DNA of 64,000 bases from Marinobacterium sp. LSUCC0821. GTDB taxonomy: Bacteria > Pseudomonadota > Gammaproteobacteria > Pseudomonadales > Balneatricaceae. The position numbers and the translations under genes were made by a program. The DNA lies in the NCBI RefSeq assembly GCF_012848475.1, contig NZ_CP051666.1, forward strand, positions 1,825,501 through 1,889,500. Direction: 5' to 3'. Position 1 is the first letter of the stretch. Each line of letters begins with the position of its first letter. A model generated the notes under the pieces. The model was not told the origin of the DNA. It did no database searches and saw nothing but the letters and a program-made list of their open reading frames with translations. Shown one piece after another: positions 1 to 9,895 of the stretch.

Positions 1-510
1 CTATTCGGTCCTAAACTGATCAAGACTGTTGGCTCTGAGATCACTGAGCTTGATCAGATGCGTGCTTTCTCGATTGCGATGGCTGCTGCGATCACCGTTA
101 TTGTTGCATCACAGCTCGGTCTTCCAGTGTCATCTACTCACATCGCTGTGGGTGGTGTATTCGGCGTTGGCTTCCTACGTGAGTTCCTAAAGTCTAGCCA
201 TGCTCGCATGATCAATGAAATCAAAGATCATCACCAGGGTGCAGACCAGGAAGAGGTAGAAGAGTTCCTAGCTAAGTTTGAGAATGCATCGATCGATGAG
301 AAAGGTGCAATGCTTAAGCAACTGAAGAAGAAAACAGCTTCTGCAGAACTGAGCAAAAAAGAGCGCAAACAGCTTAAGAAAGCTTACAAGCAAGAACTAG
401 TGAAACGTTCTGCAGTCTACAAAATTGCTGCAGCATGGATCATCACTGTACCTGCTTCAGGCGGCCTAGCAGCGATCCTATTCTTCGTAATTCGTGGTGT
501 AATGGTCTAA
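1..510 (+). CDS. Inorganic phosphate transporter, PiT family (C-terminal part)
   Basis: The reading frame is open from base 1, so this is the last 169 residues of a longer gene whose start lies outside the window. It carries the PiT-family signature around residues 42-52 (SSTHIAVGGVFGVG), a charged cytoplasmic stretch rich in Lys and Glu, and a final membrane helix. PiT proteins are low-affinity cation/phosphate symporters in the inner membrane. It lies directly upstream of the high-affinity pst genes but is separated from them by a strong terminator, so it is probably expressed independently. Whether it is PitA-like or the DUF47-associated type cannot be told without the N-terminus. Confidence 0.9.
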   Translation, partial: LFGPKLIKTVGSEITELDQMRAFSIAMAAAITVIVASQLGLPVSSTHIAVGGVFGVGFLREFLKSSHARMINEIKDHHQGADQEEVEEFLAKFENASIDEKGAMLKQLKKKTASAELSKKERKQLKKAYKQELVKRSAVYKIAAAWIITVPASGGLAAILFFVIRGVMV

Positions 511-525
511 AACCATTCATCTTCT

Positions 526-552
526 AAAAGCCCCTTCTGGGGCTTTTTTTAT
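526..552 (+). terminator. Intrinsic terminator after the Pit gene
   Basis: Nine-base arms AAAAGCCCC and GGGGCTTTT enclose a TTCT loop and are followed by a T run. It starts 16 bases after the stop codon. Confidence 0.9.
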
Positions 553-570
553 TTTTATATCATCATGAAA

Positions 571-615
571 TTGTCATAAACGCTTCACAGAGTTGTAACA
601 GAGAAAACTTCTAAT
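571..615 (+). promoter_or_regulatory. Pho box and -10 of pstS
   Basis: Three heptamers, TTGTCAT (571), GCTTCAC (582) and TTGTAAC (593), repeat every 11 bp, as in PhoB-binding sites (consensus CTGTCAT half-sites). A -10-like TCTAAT at 610-615 follows the last heptamer after a 10-nt gap. The first heptamer is strong, the middle one is degenerate. Confidence 0.8.
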
Positions 616-674
616 AGACATCAGACAGGTTGTGATTGAAACAACCTTCAGATTTCTAAAACAAGGAGTTGGAT

Positions 675-1706
675 ATGATTCTACGTGTTGCAACCGCAGC
701 GGCTACAGTAGCTGCTCTAATGAGTACTCCAGCAATGGCTCGTGACAATGTGAGCATCGCTGGTTCTTCAACAGTTCTTCCTTTCGCAACGATCGTTGCA
801 GAGCGTCTAGGTCGTAACCCAGCATTCAACACTCCAGTAGTTGAATCAGGTGGTTCTTCTGTTGGTAAAAAAGGTGTTTGTGACGGTATCGGTACTGAGT
901 TCATCGATATCGGTAACGCCTCTTCACGCATGAAAACTAAAGAGCTCGAGTACTGTGATACCAACGGCGTAAAACTTACTGAGATTAAAGTAGGTTACGA
1001 CGGGATCGTTGTTGCTAACTCTAAATCAGCGCCACAGCTAAAAGTTTCACTATCAGATCTTGGTAAAGCTCTAACTGCCAAAGTGGCTATCGACGGCAAG
1101 ATGGTCGATAACCCATACAAAACTTGGAACGATGTGAACCCAGCGCTGCCAAATATCGCTATTCGCGTATATGGCCCACCAACAACTTCAGGTACTCGCG
1201 CATCTTTCGCAGAGATCGTGAACGAGAAAGCATACTGTGGCAAAGATGCAGATGCTAAAGCAGCTCTAAAAGCGGCAGGCCTAAAATCTAAACAGTGTCG
1301 TGCGATGCGTACTGATGGCGCGTACATCGAAGCTGGCGAGCAGGACAACCTAATCGTACAGAAACTACAGGAAGATAAAGATGCTTTCGGTATCTTCGGT
1401 TTCTCTTACCTAGACCAGAACTCAGACAGCATCCAGGGCTCTGAGCTAAGCGGCGTTGCTCCAACGTTTGAAGCCATTGCAGACGGCTCTTACAAAGCTT
1501 CACGTGCACTCTACTTCTATGTTAAGCACCAACACATTGGTGTAGTGCCAGGTATCGAAGAGTACATGGCTGAATGGACTAAGTACTGGGATGAGGACGG
1601 TATCCTTGCTGATGCAGGCATGATTCCAATGCCAACAACTGAACGCGAAGAGATGGCTGCACGCATGAAATCTCTACCTGTTCTTAAGGCAAGTGATCTT
1701 AAGTAA
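675..1706 (+). CDS. pstS: Phosphate ABC transporter substrate-binding protein PstS
   Basis: Periplasmic phosphate-binding protein of 343 residues that hands phosphate to the PstCAB permease. An N-terminal signal peptide of about 22 residues ends in PAMA. The mature protein starts with the phosphate-loop motif AGSSTVLPFA, followed by SGGSS and a TTSGTRASF segment, all typical of PBP-like PstS proteins. The start is ATG 675 because AAGGAG (663-668) lies six bases upstream; the in-frame TTG at 669 would abut that Shine-Dalgarno sequence. It is preceded by a Pho box and followed by a hairpin that should make it more abundant than the permease. Confidence 0.95.
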   Translation: MILRVATAAATVAALMSTPAMARDNVSIAGSSTVLPFATIVAERLGRNPAFNTPVVESGGSSVGKKGVCDGIGTEFIDIGNASSRMKTKELEYCDTNGVKLTEIKVGYDGIVVANSKSAPQLKVSLSDLGKALTAKVAIDGKMVDNPYKTWNDVNPALPNIAIRVYGPPTTSGTRASFAEIVNEKAYCGKDADAKAALKAAGLKSKQCRAMRTDGAYIEAGEQDNLIVQKLQEDKDAFGIFGFSYLDQNSDSIQGSELSGVAPTFEAIADGSYKASRALYFYVKHQHIGVVPGIEEYMAEWTKYWDEDGILADAGMIPMPTTEREEMAARMKSLPVLKASDLK

Positions 1707-1727
1707 ATCAGACTCTGGTTTATCGAT

Positions 1728-1756
1728 ATCCGACCTGTGATTCAGGTCGGATTTTT
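1728..1756 (+). terminator. Hairpin between pstS and pstC
   Basis: Perfect ten-base arms ATCCGACCTG/CAGGTCGGAT around a 5-nt loop, followed by TTTTC. It is probably a leaky terminator within the pst operon that sets a high PstS to permease ratio, since no strong promoter is obvious before pstC. Confidence 0.8.
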
Positions 1757-1774
1757 CTACGTCTGGATAACCAA

Positions 1775-3157
1775 ATGACACTCACATCAATACTGCTCAC
1801 TCTTGTTGTAATTGCTATTGGCTTCTACGTTGCTGGCAACAAGTCTGTGAAGTCAGAGCTTGTTCAAGGGATTAAGTTCCACTCCTTAACCAACTACTAT
1901 GGTTTATGGAATGCAGCGCTTGCATTTTTCCCAGCCACTATCGTTTTAATTCTTTGGTCAACGATAGATCTTCAACTATTCAAAATTTGGATTAGAGATT
2001 TTTATCCAGTCAGCACTCTTGAAGCGGGTGGATCAAAGGAGATTGTGGCACTTGCCATGATTGAGAACCTTATCGCCGGTATTCAATTCGGTGAGCCCGA
2101 ACTCTGGGTCAAACAGGCCGCCGAAGCTTGGAGTCAATGGGCATCTATCTCTACTACCCTAAAGACGATTGTAGTTCTAGCCCTTGCAGTTATTGGGGGG
2201 GTGTATGGATACCGACAAATAGATCCCAGCTTCCGCGCCCGCAATAACGTTGAAAAACTGATTTCGTTTGGTCTTATAGCCGCTTCGACTATTGCGATTT
2301 TGACCACTGTAGGCATTGTTCTATCAGTTATTTTTGAAACAATCCGATTCTTTCAGTTAGTCCCACCTACAGATTTTATATTTGGCACTGAGTGGAATCC
2401 CCAGTTTGAAGGCGCTGAACGCGCGGGATCTGGTGGCGGAACGGCAACCTACGGCATGCTGCCAATGTTTGTAGGCACTCTTTTAATATCCTCGATTGCT
2501 CTTTTCGTCGCAGTTCCGGTTGGACTGGCTAGTGCTATCTACTTAGCAGAGTACGCATCACCTAAGGTGCGATCTACAGTGAAACCGCTTCTAGAAATTT
2601 TGGCTGGCGTACCCACTGTTGTGTATGGATTTTTCGCAGCACTTACCGTCGCGCCAGCACTTAAAACTTGGGGAGACTCTCTAGGGGTAAACGTCTCCTC
2701 AGAATCTGCATTAGCTGCTGGTTTAGTCATGGGGGTAATGATCATCCCATTTGTCTCTTCACTCTCAGATGATGTAATAAACGCAGTGCCTCAATCACTT
2801 CGCGATGCTGCATATGGTCTTGGTTCTACTAAAAGTGAAACCACTCTGCAGGTCGTTATCCCTGCAGCGCTTCCTGGCATTGTCGCAGCGGTTATTTTGG
2901 CTGTGTCACGTGCAGTAGGTGAAACCATGATCGTCGTCATGGCTGCAGGTTTGGCTGCAAATTTATCATTCAATCCACTGGACGCTGTAACAACAGTGAC
3001 ATCTCAGATCGTTACTATTCTTGTAGGCGATCAAGAGTTTGAGTCTGCCAAAACTCTTTCTGCTTTCGCGCTCGCCACAATGCTGATCATTTTGACCTTA
3101 GGTCTAAACTTTTTCGCACTGCAGATTGTTAAGAAGTACAGGGAACAATATGACTAA
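1775..3157 (+). CDS. pstC: Phosphate ABC transporter permease PstC (long form)
   Basis: Inner-membrane permease subunit, 460 residues. The C-terminal half has the ABC permease fold with the EAA-like loop near residues 345-375 (DAAYGLGSTKSETTLQVVIP) and the PstC-typical stretch GTLLISSIALFVAVPVGLASA. The N-terminal 200 residues add extra membrane helices and a periplasmic segment, making it longer than the roughly 320-residue E. coli protein; long forms are common in marine gammaproteobacteria. The ATG at 1775 has only a weak ribosome site. Its stop overlaps the pstA start by 8 bp, indicating translational coupling. Confidence 0.93.
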   Translation: MTLTSILLTLVVIAIGFYVAGNKSVKSELVQGIKFHSLTNYYGLWNAALAFFPATIVLILWSTIDLQLFKIWIRDFYPVSTLEAGGSKEIVALAMIENLIAGIQFGEPELWVKQAAEAWSQWASISTTLKTIVVLALAVIGGVYGYRQIDPSFRARNNVEKLISFGLIAASTIAILTTVGIVLSVIFETIRFFQLVPPTDFIFGTEWNPQFEGAERAGSGGGTATYGMLPMFVGTLLISSIALFVAVPVGLASAIYLAEYASPKVRSTVKPLLEILAGVPTVVYGFFAALTVAPALKTWGDSLGVNVSSESALAAGLVMGVMIIPFVSSLSDDVINAVPQSLRDAAYGLGSTKSETTLQVVIPAALPGIVAAVILAVSRAVGETMIVVMAAGLAANLSFNPLDAVTTVTSQIVTILVGDQEFESAKTLSAFALATMLIILTLGLNFFALQIVKKYREQYD

Positions 3158-4457
3158 AAGTTCGTTTACAAGCCTCTCTCCTCAGGAGGCTAGCGCACTG
3201 GTCGAAGCATCACTGGTGCAACGCCGGAAAAAAGAGAAGCGATTCCGCCTTCTAGGCTTATCTGCTGTCGCCATCTCGCTCGCGTTCCTGGTCATTCTAT
3301 TTTCTGGGATTCTAAGTAAGGGTCTGCCAGGAATGTTTCAGTACTATGTTGAGCTGGAAGTTAACCTCGATAGGACTCGCTTGGATCCGCAGGGGGACCT
3401 ATCAGATGTCTCAATGTTTGCAGGTGAAGCAGACCAGGTCATTCTAGAAGCCGCTCTTAAATCAATTGGCGAAGAGGGCGGGCGTAAAACCAAAAAAGCA
3501 CTAAGAAAAATGCTGTCATCTGGCTCTTCACTGCGCCTTATTGAGTACGTTCAACAACATCCTGAACAATTTGGCACCAACCAATCCCTTAAGTTTGCGC
3601 TAGATGATGATATCGACTCACTGCTACGTGGTTTCATAAAGAGAGAGACTCCAGAAGCGGACCGCCGCATTAATGACTTCACCATCTCAATCGTCGATAA
3701 GTGGAGTGATTCTGGACTGATTAGCTATGAGTTAAGCGACTATCTATTTTTTGGTTCTGCATCCCGAGACGCCGAAATGGCGGGCATTAAAGGCGCACTC
3801 ATTGGTTCACTTCTGACCCTAGTTATCTGTGTCAGTATCGCCTTTCCTCTAGGGGTCGCTGCGGCTGTATATCTCGAAGAGATTGCGCCAAAAAATCGTT
3901 TTACTGAGATCATCGAGATCAACATTAACAATTTGGCAGCTGTACCATCTGTGGTGTTTGGCATCATGGGGCTGGCGATCTTTATCGTTACCTTCGGTAT
4001 GCCTCGTTCGGTACCCTTGGTGGGGGGCATAGTGTTAGCTTTGATGACACTGCCAACTATCATCATCTCGTCGCGTGCAGCTATTCGTGCAGTTCCACCG
4101 AGTATTCGCGACGCAGCGCTGGGAATTGGTGCATCGAAGATGCAGACCATTTTCCACCATGTTATCCCGCTGGCCATGCCTGGCATGCTGACAGGTACGA
4201 TAATTGGCATGGCACAAGCGTTGGGTGAAACGGCACCACTTCTAATGATTGGCATGGTTGCCTTTATCGTGGATATTCCGGGTGCTGTCACTGATCCTGC
4301 AACGGTACTTCCTGTTCAAATTTTCATGTGGGCTGACTTTCCAGAGCGAATGTTCGTTCAGAAAACCAGCGCTGCAATTATTGTTCTACTGGCATTTCTT
4401 ATCACGATGAACGCATCGGCTATAGCGCTGCGCAAAAAACTCGAAAGACGTTGGTAA
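3150..4457 (+). CDS. pstA: Phosphate ABC transporter permease PstA (long form)
   Basis: Second permease subunit, 435 residues. After a first membrane helix (about residues 37-60) comes a roughly 150-residue soluble insertion, then the conserved permease domain starting near [21 protein letters not shown], with an EAA-like loop [21 protein letters not shown]. coli PstA is near 300 residues, so the insertion is what makes this the long form. I chose ATG 3150, which has GGGA just upstream and overlaps pstC by 8 bp, over the earlier ATG at 3126 inside pstC. The gene ends 10 bp before pstB. Confidence 0.92.
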   Translation: MTKSSFTSLSPQEASALVEASLVQRRKKEKRFRLLGLSAVAISLAFLVILFSGILSKGLPGMFQYYVELEVNLDRTRLDPQGDLSDVSMFAGEADQVILEAALKSIGEEGGRKTKKALRKMLSSGSSLRLIEYVQQHPEQFGTNQSLKFALDDDIDSLLRGFIKRETPEADRRINDFTISIVDKWSDSGLISYELSDYLFFGSASRDAEMAGIKGALIGSLLTLVICVSIAFPLGVAAAVYLEEIAPKNRFTEIIEININNLAAVPSVVFGIMGLAIFIVTFGMPRSVPLVGGIVLALMTLPTIIISSRAAIRAVPPSIRDAALGIGASKMQTIFHHVIPLAMPGMLTGTIIGMAQALGETAPLLMIGMVAFIVDIPGAVTDPATVLPVQIFMWADFPERMFVQKTSAAIIVLLAFLITMNASAIALRKKLERRW

Positions 4458-4467
4458 GGACTACAAG

Positions 4468-5310
4468 ATGACCAGTTTTACACAGATAAACTATTCGGCG
4501 GACAAAATGATGGAAACACTTAAAACCAAAACGACCGGCAATGTATTTGTTGATACGCCTAGAATTACCGCGCGAGATGTGAACATTTATTACGGCGACA
4601 AACATGCAATCAAAAATGTAACGATTGATATTGGTGAACAAGAGGTGATTGCATTTATCGGCCCATCAGGTTGCGGTAAGTCGACCTTCCTTAGATCTCT
4701 TAACCGCATGAATGACACCATTGATATCTGCCGAGTTGAGGGTGTGATTAAACTTGATGGCAAAGATATCTATGCCCCATCTGTTGATGTCGTTCCACTT
4801 CGTGCTCGTGTTGGCATGGTTTTTCAGAAGCCAAATCCGTTCCCAAAATCGATCTATGACAACATTGCTTATGGCCCACGCATTCATGGCCTAACTCGTA
4901 ACAAGAGTGAGCTGGATGACATAGTCGAATCGGCACTTGAGAAAGCCGGTTTATGGAGTGAAGTTAAGGACCGATTAGACTCACCTGGAACGGGGCTCTC
5001 AGGAGGACAGCAGCAGCGCCTATGTATAGCTCGCGCTATAGCGGTCAGCCCAGAGGTAATTTTGATGGATGAACCTTGCTCTGCGCTCGATCCAATCGCC
5101 ACAGCTAAGGTAGAGGAGTTAATCGAAGAGCTTAAGACTCAGTACACGATTGTTATCGTGACCCACTCAATGCAGCAGGCTGCTCGAGTGTCCGATCGTA
5201 CCGCCTATTTCCACCTTGGTGATTTAGTTGAAGTTGGCAAAACTGAGCAGATATTCACCAACCCAGCTCACCAGTTAACCCAAGATTACATCACCGGTCG
5301 TTTCGGATAA
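4468..5310 (+). CDS. pstB: Phosphate ABC transporter ATPase PstB
   Basis: Cytoplasmic ATPase of the Pst importer, 280 residues. Walker A is GPSGCGKS (residues 65-72), the ABC signature [14 protein letters not shown] begins near 177, Walker [13 protein letters not shown] follows near 198, and the H-loop histidine is in VTHSMQQ. The start ATG 4468 is preceded by AAGGA at a spacing of seven bases; later in-frame ATGs (4507, 4510) would give a shorter tail but lack such a site. It closes the pstSCAB set. phoU is not directly downstream as in E. coli but lies 3.8 kb away beyond ppk-ppx. The gene converges on ppx with a 2-bp gap. Confidence 0.97.
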   Translation: MTSFTQINYSADKMMETLKTKTTGNVFVDTPRITARDVNIYYGDKHAIKNVTIDIGEQEVIAFIGPSGCGKSTFLRSLNRMNDTIDICRVEGVIKLDGKDIYAPSVDVVPLRARVGMVFQKPNPFPKSIYDNIAYGPRIHGLTRNKSELDDIVESALEKAGLWSEVKDRLDSPGTGLSGGQQQRLCIARAIAVSPEVILMDEPCSALDPIATAKVEELIEELKTQYTIVIVTHSMQQAARVSDRTAYFHLGDLVEVGKTEQIFTNPAHQLTQDYITGRFG

Positions 5311-5312
5311 GG

Positions 5313-6818
5313 TCAGAGCTGAAACTCTATGCGCATCTCAATACCAAACTGCTTCAAGTATGACTCTTCGCGCTCAAGGTCAGCTATGAGGAGTGGGTAT
5401 TCATCCCCTATCGATGCATTGATGGAGAGCGTCAAAAGCTCACCATTAAATTCGACTGAGGGGAGCTCCGGAAATTCAGCACTTCGACTTAGATGCCAAA
5501 GCACCGAGAGGCGCAGCAAGATGATTAAGGCAACGGCGTGCTTTTTCGACAGCATGCCGAGATTAGTCACCAAAGAGCGTTTGATTCTCTTACGATGCAA
5601 TCGAACCATCAGCGCGACAAGCTTCTGCTGGTCGAAGCTAAAGCCCGCCAAGTTGGAGTGTTCTAGGATATATGCTGAGTGTTTCTGCAAACCGCTTGAG
5701 TTGATATTTAAACCGATCTCATGGGTCAGCGCTGCGTATTGAAGGTAACGCCGCGTAAACACAGGCAAGCGCAAATCAGGGGCAAGCTGGCGCCAGAGTT
5801 TAATCGCCGTGTCGGAGACTCGCTCGGCCTGTGCTACATCAACATGATAACGCGCCATTAGGGAGCGGATCGCGCGTGAACGTGTATCCAGTTGGTCGCT
5901 TGCTGCAGAGTTAAATTCAGCTAGCAGGCCTTCGCGCAACGCACCAGAAGAGAACTTCGCCTCCTCTATACCTAAGCTTGAAAATACTGCATCAAGAATC
6001 GCTAAGCCGCCTACGAACAGCTGCATGCGTTGTGAGCTAATCCCCTTAGTCGCCTTGCTTGATAACTCATTTTTAACGGCTAATTTACGCAGCTCTTTGA
6101 TCGATTCGGGAGTGATTTTCCCCGCTTCAAAACCGATATTTTCGCTGGCCAACGCAATTGCTTGGGCTGTACCAGAAGTACAACGGACCTGATTCCAACC
6201 GATAGCAGAAAAATGTGCGGAAAAACGCTCTAACTGCTGTTGTGCATAAAGTTTAGCGCGCTTGTAGGATGCCTTATCGACACCCTTCTTGAAGAAGGCC
6301 TCAGTAAAACTAACTGACCCCATGGTATGAGAACGACCTAGCTCAATTGAGCTCTCGCGACCCAAAGCAACCTCTGTTGAGCCGCCGCCTATATCAATCA
6401 CCAAGGTATCGCCGACAAGATGTTCAGAGCTAGATACACCAAGGTGAACTAGGCGCGCCTCCTCCTGACCACTAATAATTTCAATATCGTAGGGAAAGAC
6501 CTGGCGAGCTAACGCAAGAAACTCACTGCGATTTTTGGCGACGCGAAGAGTGTGGGTTCCGACTACGCGCACCGTGCAATTGGGAAAGGAGGTGAGCTGC
6601 TCTGCAAAAGTTTTCAGGACAGCAACGCCGCGCTCAATCGCCTCATCTGAGAGGTTATTTTTGGCATCCAAACCCTGAGCAAGGCGAACACGCTCTTTGT
6701 GTTTAAAGAGATGCTGGACATCATCGTGCAGTTTACGCACAACAAGCATGTGAAAGCTGTTGGATCCTAGATCAATAGCAGCAAAATGACGATTTTCGGA
6801 CTCAACCTTGTCGTTCAC
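5313..6818 (-). CDS. ppx: Exopolyphosphatase Ppx/GppA
   Basis: Releases terminal phosphate from polyphosphate; 501 residues, the usual length for the Ppx branch. The actin-like ATPase fold is visible in AAIDLGSNSFHMLV near the N-terminus and DIGGGSTEVALG near residue 142; the C-terminal HD-like region includes YAALTHEIGLNINSSG. The start is GTG at 6818, inside the end of ppk (17 bp overlap), so translation is probably coupled to ppk. Pairing with ppk favours polyphosphatase over guanosine pentaphosphatase, although the two activities overlap in this family. Confidence 0.92.
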   Translation of the reverse strand: MNDKVESENRHFAAIDLGSNSFHMLVVRKLHDDVQHLFKHKERVRLAQGLDAKNNLSDEAIERGVAVLKTFAEQLTSFPNCTVRVVGTHTLRVAKNRSEFLALARQVFPYDIEIISGQEEARLVHLGVSSSEHLVGDTLVIDIGGGSTEVALGRESSIELGRSHTMGSVSFTEAFFKKGVDKASYKRAKLYAQQQLERFSAHFSAIGWNQVRCTSGTAQAIALASENIGFEAGKITPESIKELRKLAVKNELSSKATKGISSQRMQLFVGGLAILDAVFSSLGIEEAKFSSGALREGLLAEFNSAASDQLDTRSRAIRSLMARYHVDVAQAERVSDTAIKLWRQLAPDLRLPVFTRRYLQYAALTHEIGLNINSSGLQKHSAYILEHSNLAGFSFDQQKLVALMVRLHRKRIKRSLVTNLGMLSKKHAVALIILLRLSVLWHLSRSAEFPELPSVEFNGELLTLSINASIGDEYPLLIADLEREESYLKQFGIEMRIEFQL

Positions 6819-8871
6819 GCGAGCGCTCCAACTGTTTTAAATAATCATAAATTGCCATTTGTGAACGCACTCGCTTACGGTTGCCACGCTTAACATAACC
6901 ATTGCTTTGATCTGCATCCAAAACACGGGCTTTAATATTATCGCGCCACTGCAAGTCCATCTGATCTTTGATAATTTTGCGCAGGTTCTTATCTAAAATT
7001 GGACAACCGACCTCGATACGATGGTCAATATTTCGTGTCATCCAATCGGCAGAGGAGACGATCATCTTACGCTCACCGCCAGCATAAAACAGAGCGACAC
7101 GCGAATGCTCTAGATATCGATCAACAATACTGATGATTTTTATATTTTCACTCTGGCCTTTAATGCCCGCCTGAATGTTACACATACCTCGAACGATAAG
7201 ACGGATTTTCACACCCGCTTCACTGGCCTCATAAAGTTTATTAGACAACCCCTCATCGACCAGGTTATTTACCTTGAGGAATATCTCTGCCCTATTACCG
7301 TTACGCGCGGCTTCGATCTCATCATCGATAAGCGCATAGATTGGCTCACGGCTATAGTTTGGACTGACCTGAAGGTGTTTAAACTTAAAGTTCTTGTAAG
7401 GGTTGATAATAAAATCAAAGACTTTCGCTAGCTCTGAGGTAATTTCTGGGTTTTTAGTGAAAAGACCAAAGTCGGTGTACACGCGGGCCGTCTTCTCGTT
7501 CAAGTTACCGGTACTGATGTATCCATAGGAGACCTCTTCACCCTCCTCTTCGCGAATAACATGAATAATTTTGGCATGACATTTCAAAGAGGAGACGCCA
7601 AATTCAACGACTACGCCTGCTTCCGTTAATTCACGTGCCCACTCAATATTTGCCTCTTCATCGAATCGAGCACTCAGCTCAACGATGACAATAACCTTCT
7701 TGCCGTTCTTAACCGCCTCAATTAACGATTTAAGAATTTGGCTATTGTTCGCAACACGATAGACGGTAACTTGAATCTGCTTAACTGCCGGATCGAAGGA
7801 TGCCGCTCGCACAAAATCGGTTAGATAACGAAATTTGTAGTAGGGATAGTGAAGTAAAATATCCTCTTTACTAATCGCATCGAACACATTGATTGCACTA
7901 TCGAATTGGGAGCTGTTGAGTGCTGAGAGTTTCTCATTTTCCAAATAACGCGGGCCCATATTTGGAAATTTAATGAAGTCTTTAAAGTTACGGTAACGAC
8001 CACTTGCCGTAGTCTCTACCCCAGGCTCCAGCCCCAAGTTTTCACACATGTAGTTGAACATGTAGTCTGGCATCATTTCATCGTGAACCAGACGGACTGG
8101 ACGGTTTGTATCGCGCTGTTTAATACCCTGAGACATCTTCTCGAGAAGCGACAGCTCAACGTCACGTTCAAGGTCGTAATCCGCATCACGGGTCACTTTT
8201 ACGGCAAACATCTCTGCAGATTCAAACTCGATAAAGCCGTCGAAAATGTCATTCACACAGTAACGAATCGCGTTATCAAGAACGATAATGGGTTTGCGGC
8301 GCTGACCCTTAATGCGTGGCAACTGAATGAAACGGCTAGTTTGATCCGATGGGATATCTAACAGCACGTACTGTGTCTTATCGCCGTTATGAAGTGCACA
8401 CATTAAATATGCATCTTCATCGTTCATGACATTAGCAAGCTTTGTGTTGTCGCCAATCAGGATCGGAGTTATATGGTGTAGCACCTCATCGCGAAAGTAC
8501 TTACGAAGCCACTCCCCCTCTTTCTCATTCAACTGATCGTTGTTAATCAGGAAGATATTGCGTCTTACCAGCCCTTTAATGACCTCAACATGTATCTCAT
8601 TGAATCTAACCGCGAGTGACTGAACCTTGTTGTTAACACGTTCAAGTAGCTCTTCTGCTGGCATACCCTGCGGCTGCACTTTGCCTGCTTGTTCTAAACG
8701 TAAACGGCGATGCAGATCAGCAACACGTACCCGAAAGAATTCGTCTAGGTTGCTTGAGTAGATACCAAGGAAACGAACCCTCTCTATAATAGGGACGCTC
8801 GTATCGGCAGCCTCTTGGAGCACACGCTCATTAAAGGACAACCAACTTAACTCTTTCTCAAATAGATGCAT
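6802..8871 (-). CDS. ppk1: Polyphosphate kinase 1
   Basis: Makes polyphosphate reversibly from ATP; 689 residues, the standard PPK1 length. The N-terminal domain begins FEKELSWLSFNERVLQEA. The two phospholipase-D-like C-terminal domains carry the expected histidines: His432 in KCHAKIIHV (the autophosphorylated residue by analogy with E. coli His435) and His589 in DRYLEHSRV. STGNLNEKTARVYTDF is the family hallmark. It is first in a ppk-ppx operon reading away from phoU. I could not find a convincing Pho box on its own strand. Confidence 0.96.
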   Translation of the reverse strand: MHLFEKELSWLSFNERVLQEAADTSVPIIERVRFLGIYSSNLDEFFRVRVADLHRRLRLEQAGKVQPQGMPAEELLERVNNKVQSLAVRFNEIHVEVIKGLVRRNIFLINNDQLNEKEGEWLRKYFRDEVLHHITPILIGDNTKLANVMNDEDAYLMCALHNGDKTQYVLLDIPSDQTSRFIQLPRIKGQRRKPIIVLDNAIRYCVNDIFDGFIEFESAEMFAVKVTRDADYDLERDVELSLLEKMSQGIKQRDTNRPVRLVHDEMMPDYMFNYMCENLGLEPGVETTASGRYRNFKDFIKFPNMGPRYLENEKLSALNSSQFDSAINVFDAISKEDILLHYPYYKFRYLTDFVRAASFDPAVKQIQVTVYRVANNSQILKSLIEAVKNGKKVIVIVELSARFDEEANIEWARELTEAGVVVEFGVSSLKCHAKIIHVIREEEGEEVSYGYISTGNLNEKTARVYTDFGLFTKNPEITSELAKVFDFIINPYKNFKFKHLQVSPNYSREPIYALIDDEIEAARNGNRAEIFLKVNNLVDEGLSNKLYEASEAGVKIRLIVRGMCNIQAGIKGQSENIKIISIVDRYLEHSRVALFYAGGERKMIVSSADWMTRNIDHRIEVGCPILDKNLRKIIKDQMDLQWRDNIKARVLDADQSNGYVKRGNRKRVRSQMAIYDYLKQLERSRERQG

Positions 8872-9001
8872 TACACCTTCCGGGTTTAGTTAGACTCAAT
8901 GCGATAGATAAGTCTGTTCGGTATTAATCATCATAAGTTTTCTGAGGAGCTAAGCCTACCCTTTGAGGATAAATTTTCCCTTTAAATCAAATGCAAACGC
9001 A

Positions 9002-9035
9002 CTGTCATAAATCTCTAACATTTCTCTGCAATACT
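9002..9035 (+). promoter_or_regulatory. Pho box and -10 of phoU
   Basis: CTGTCAT (9002) and CTCTAAC (9013) are 11 bp apart, separated by AAAT, close to the E. coli Pho-box layout. A weaker third heptamer CTCTGCA sits at 9024. AATACT at 9030-9035 is the -10 candidate, 10 nt after the second heptamer. Confidence 0.78.
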
Positions 9036-9078
9036 GCTTCGTCAACGATATTAAAACGCCTTTAGAAGAGGGTTAGAA

Positions 9079-9798
9079 ATGAACGAGAGTAACAATATTT
9101 ACTCACAACACACCTCGCATAAGTTTAATGAAGAGCTAGAAAAACTCCGCTCGGATTTCTTAGAGATGGGAATGCTTGTTAAGCAGCAAGTTAAAGACTC
9201 TCTGCATGCGCTTTTAAATCGAGATGTCGCCCTTGCTGAGTTAACCGAGCAGCTTGACCACAAGACTAATAAGTTTGAGAACTCAATCGATCGTGACTGT
9301 GAACATATCATCGCTCTGCGTCAGCCAGCGGCTGTTGATCTTCGCTTGGTGCTATCGATCAACAGAGCAGTTGTGGATCTGGAGCGCATTGGCGATGAAG
9401 CTTCACGCGTCGCTAAGCAAGCCATCGACCTGACCAAAAATGATGGGCGCACCAATAGCCTCCATGAGGTGAGCCACATAGGGGAGCTTGTCACTGAGAT
9501 GCTTAACAGCGTTCTCGTCGCATTTGAGACTGGTGATGTTGAACTTGCCTACAAGGTCGTTAAAAGCGACCACGATGTAGACCGCGAATATCAATCTGCA
9601 ATGCGCTCTTTGATTACCTTCATGATGGAGGATTCACGTGCAATTAGCAGCGTCCTCAATATCATCTGGATTCTCCGATCTTTGGAACGTATTGGCGATC
9701 ATGCTTGTAACCTTGCAGAACAGGTTATCTATCAGGTCAGTGGCACCGATGTTCGTCACATGGATACAGGTGAGATCAAAAAGGTGGTGAGGGAATAA
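9079..9798 (+). CDS. phoU: Phosphate signalling protein PhoU
   Basis: Cytoplasmic negative modulator that links PstB to the PhoR kinase; 239 residues of two repeated three-helix bundles. The metal-cluster motif of the family is seen twice: near residue 98 in LERIGDEASRVA and again near 200 in LRSLERIGDHACNLAE. ATG 9079 has GAGGG upstream. In many enterics phoU ends the pst operon; here it has its own Pho-box promoter, divergent from ppk-ppx, which would let PhoU and polyphosphate enzymes be set separately from PstSCAB. Confidence 0.95.
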   Translation: MNESNNIYSQHTSHKFNEELEKLRSDFLEMGMLVKQQVKDSLHALLNRDVALAELTEQLDHKTNKFENSIDRDCEHIIALRQPAAVDLRLVLSINRAVVDLERIGDEASRVAKQAIDLTKNDGRTNSLHEVSHIGELVTEMLNSVLVAFETGDVELAYKVVKSDHDVDREYQSAMRSLITFMMEDSRAISSVLNIIWILRSLERIGDHACNLAEQVIYQVSGTDVRHMDTGEIKKVVRE

Positions 9799-9814
9799 CT
9801 GTACGACCGCAGAG

Positions 9815-9842
9815 GCCACCTCAGGGTGGCTTTGTTGTTTTC
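9815..9842 (+). terminator. Weak terminator after phoU
   Basis: GCCACC/GGTGGC six-base stem with a TCAG loop followed by TTTGTTGTTTT. Confidence 0.55.
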
Positions 9843-9895
9843 ATCTCTTTCGCGCTTCATACTATCTCGCATGAGATACGAATTAGAGCGCTCCC

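Noticed and set aside
3740-4291. 183-codon frame antisense to pstA
   Set aside because: It is a shadow of the pstA coding frame with no start signal or recognisable domain.
8872-9001. Pho box for ppk on the minus strand
   Set aside because: Only one poor heptamer (GTTAGAC at 8889) was seen, with no partner 11 bp away; the good site at 9002 points at phoU.
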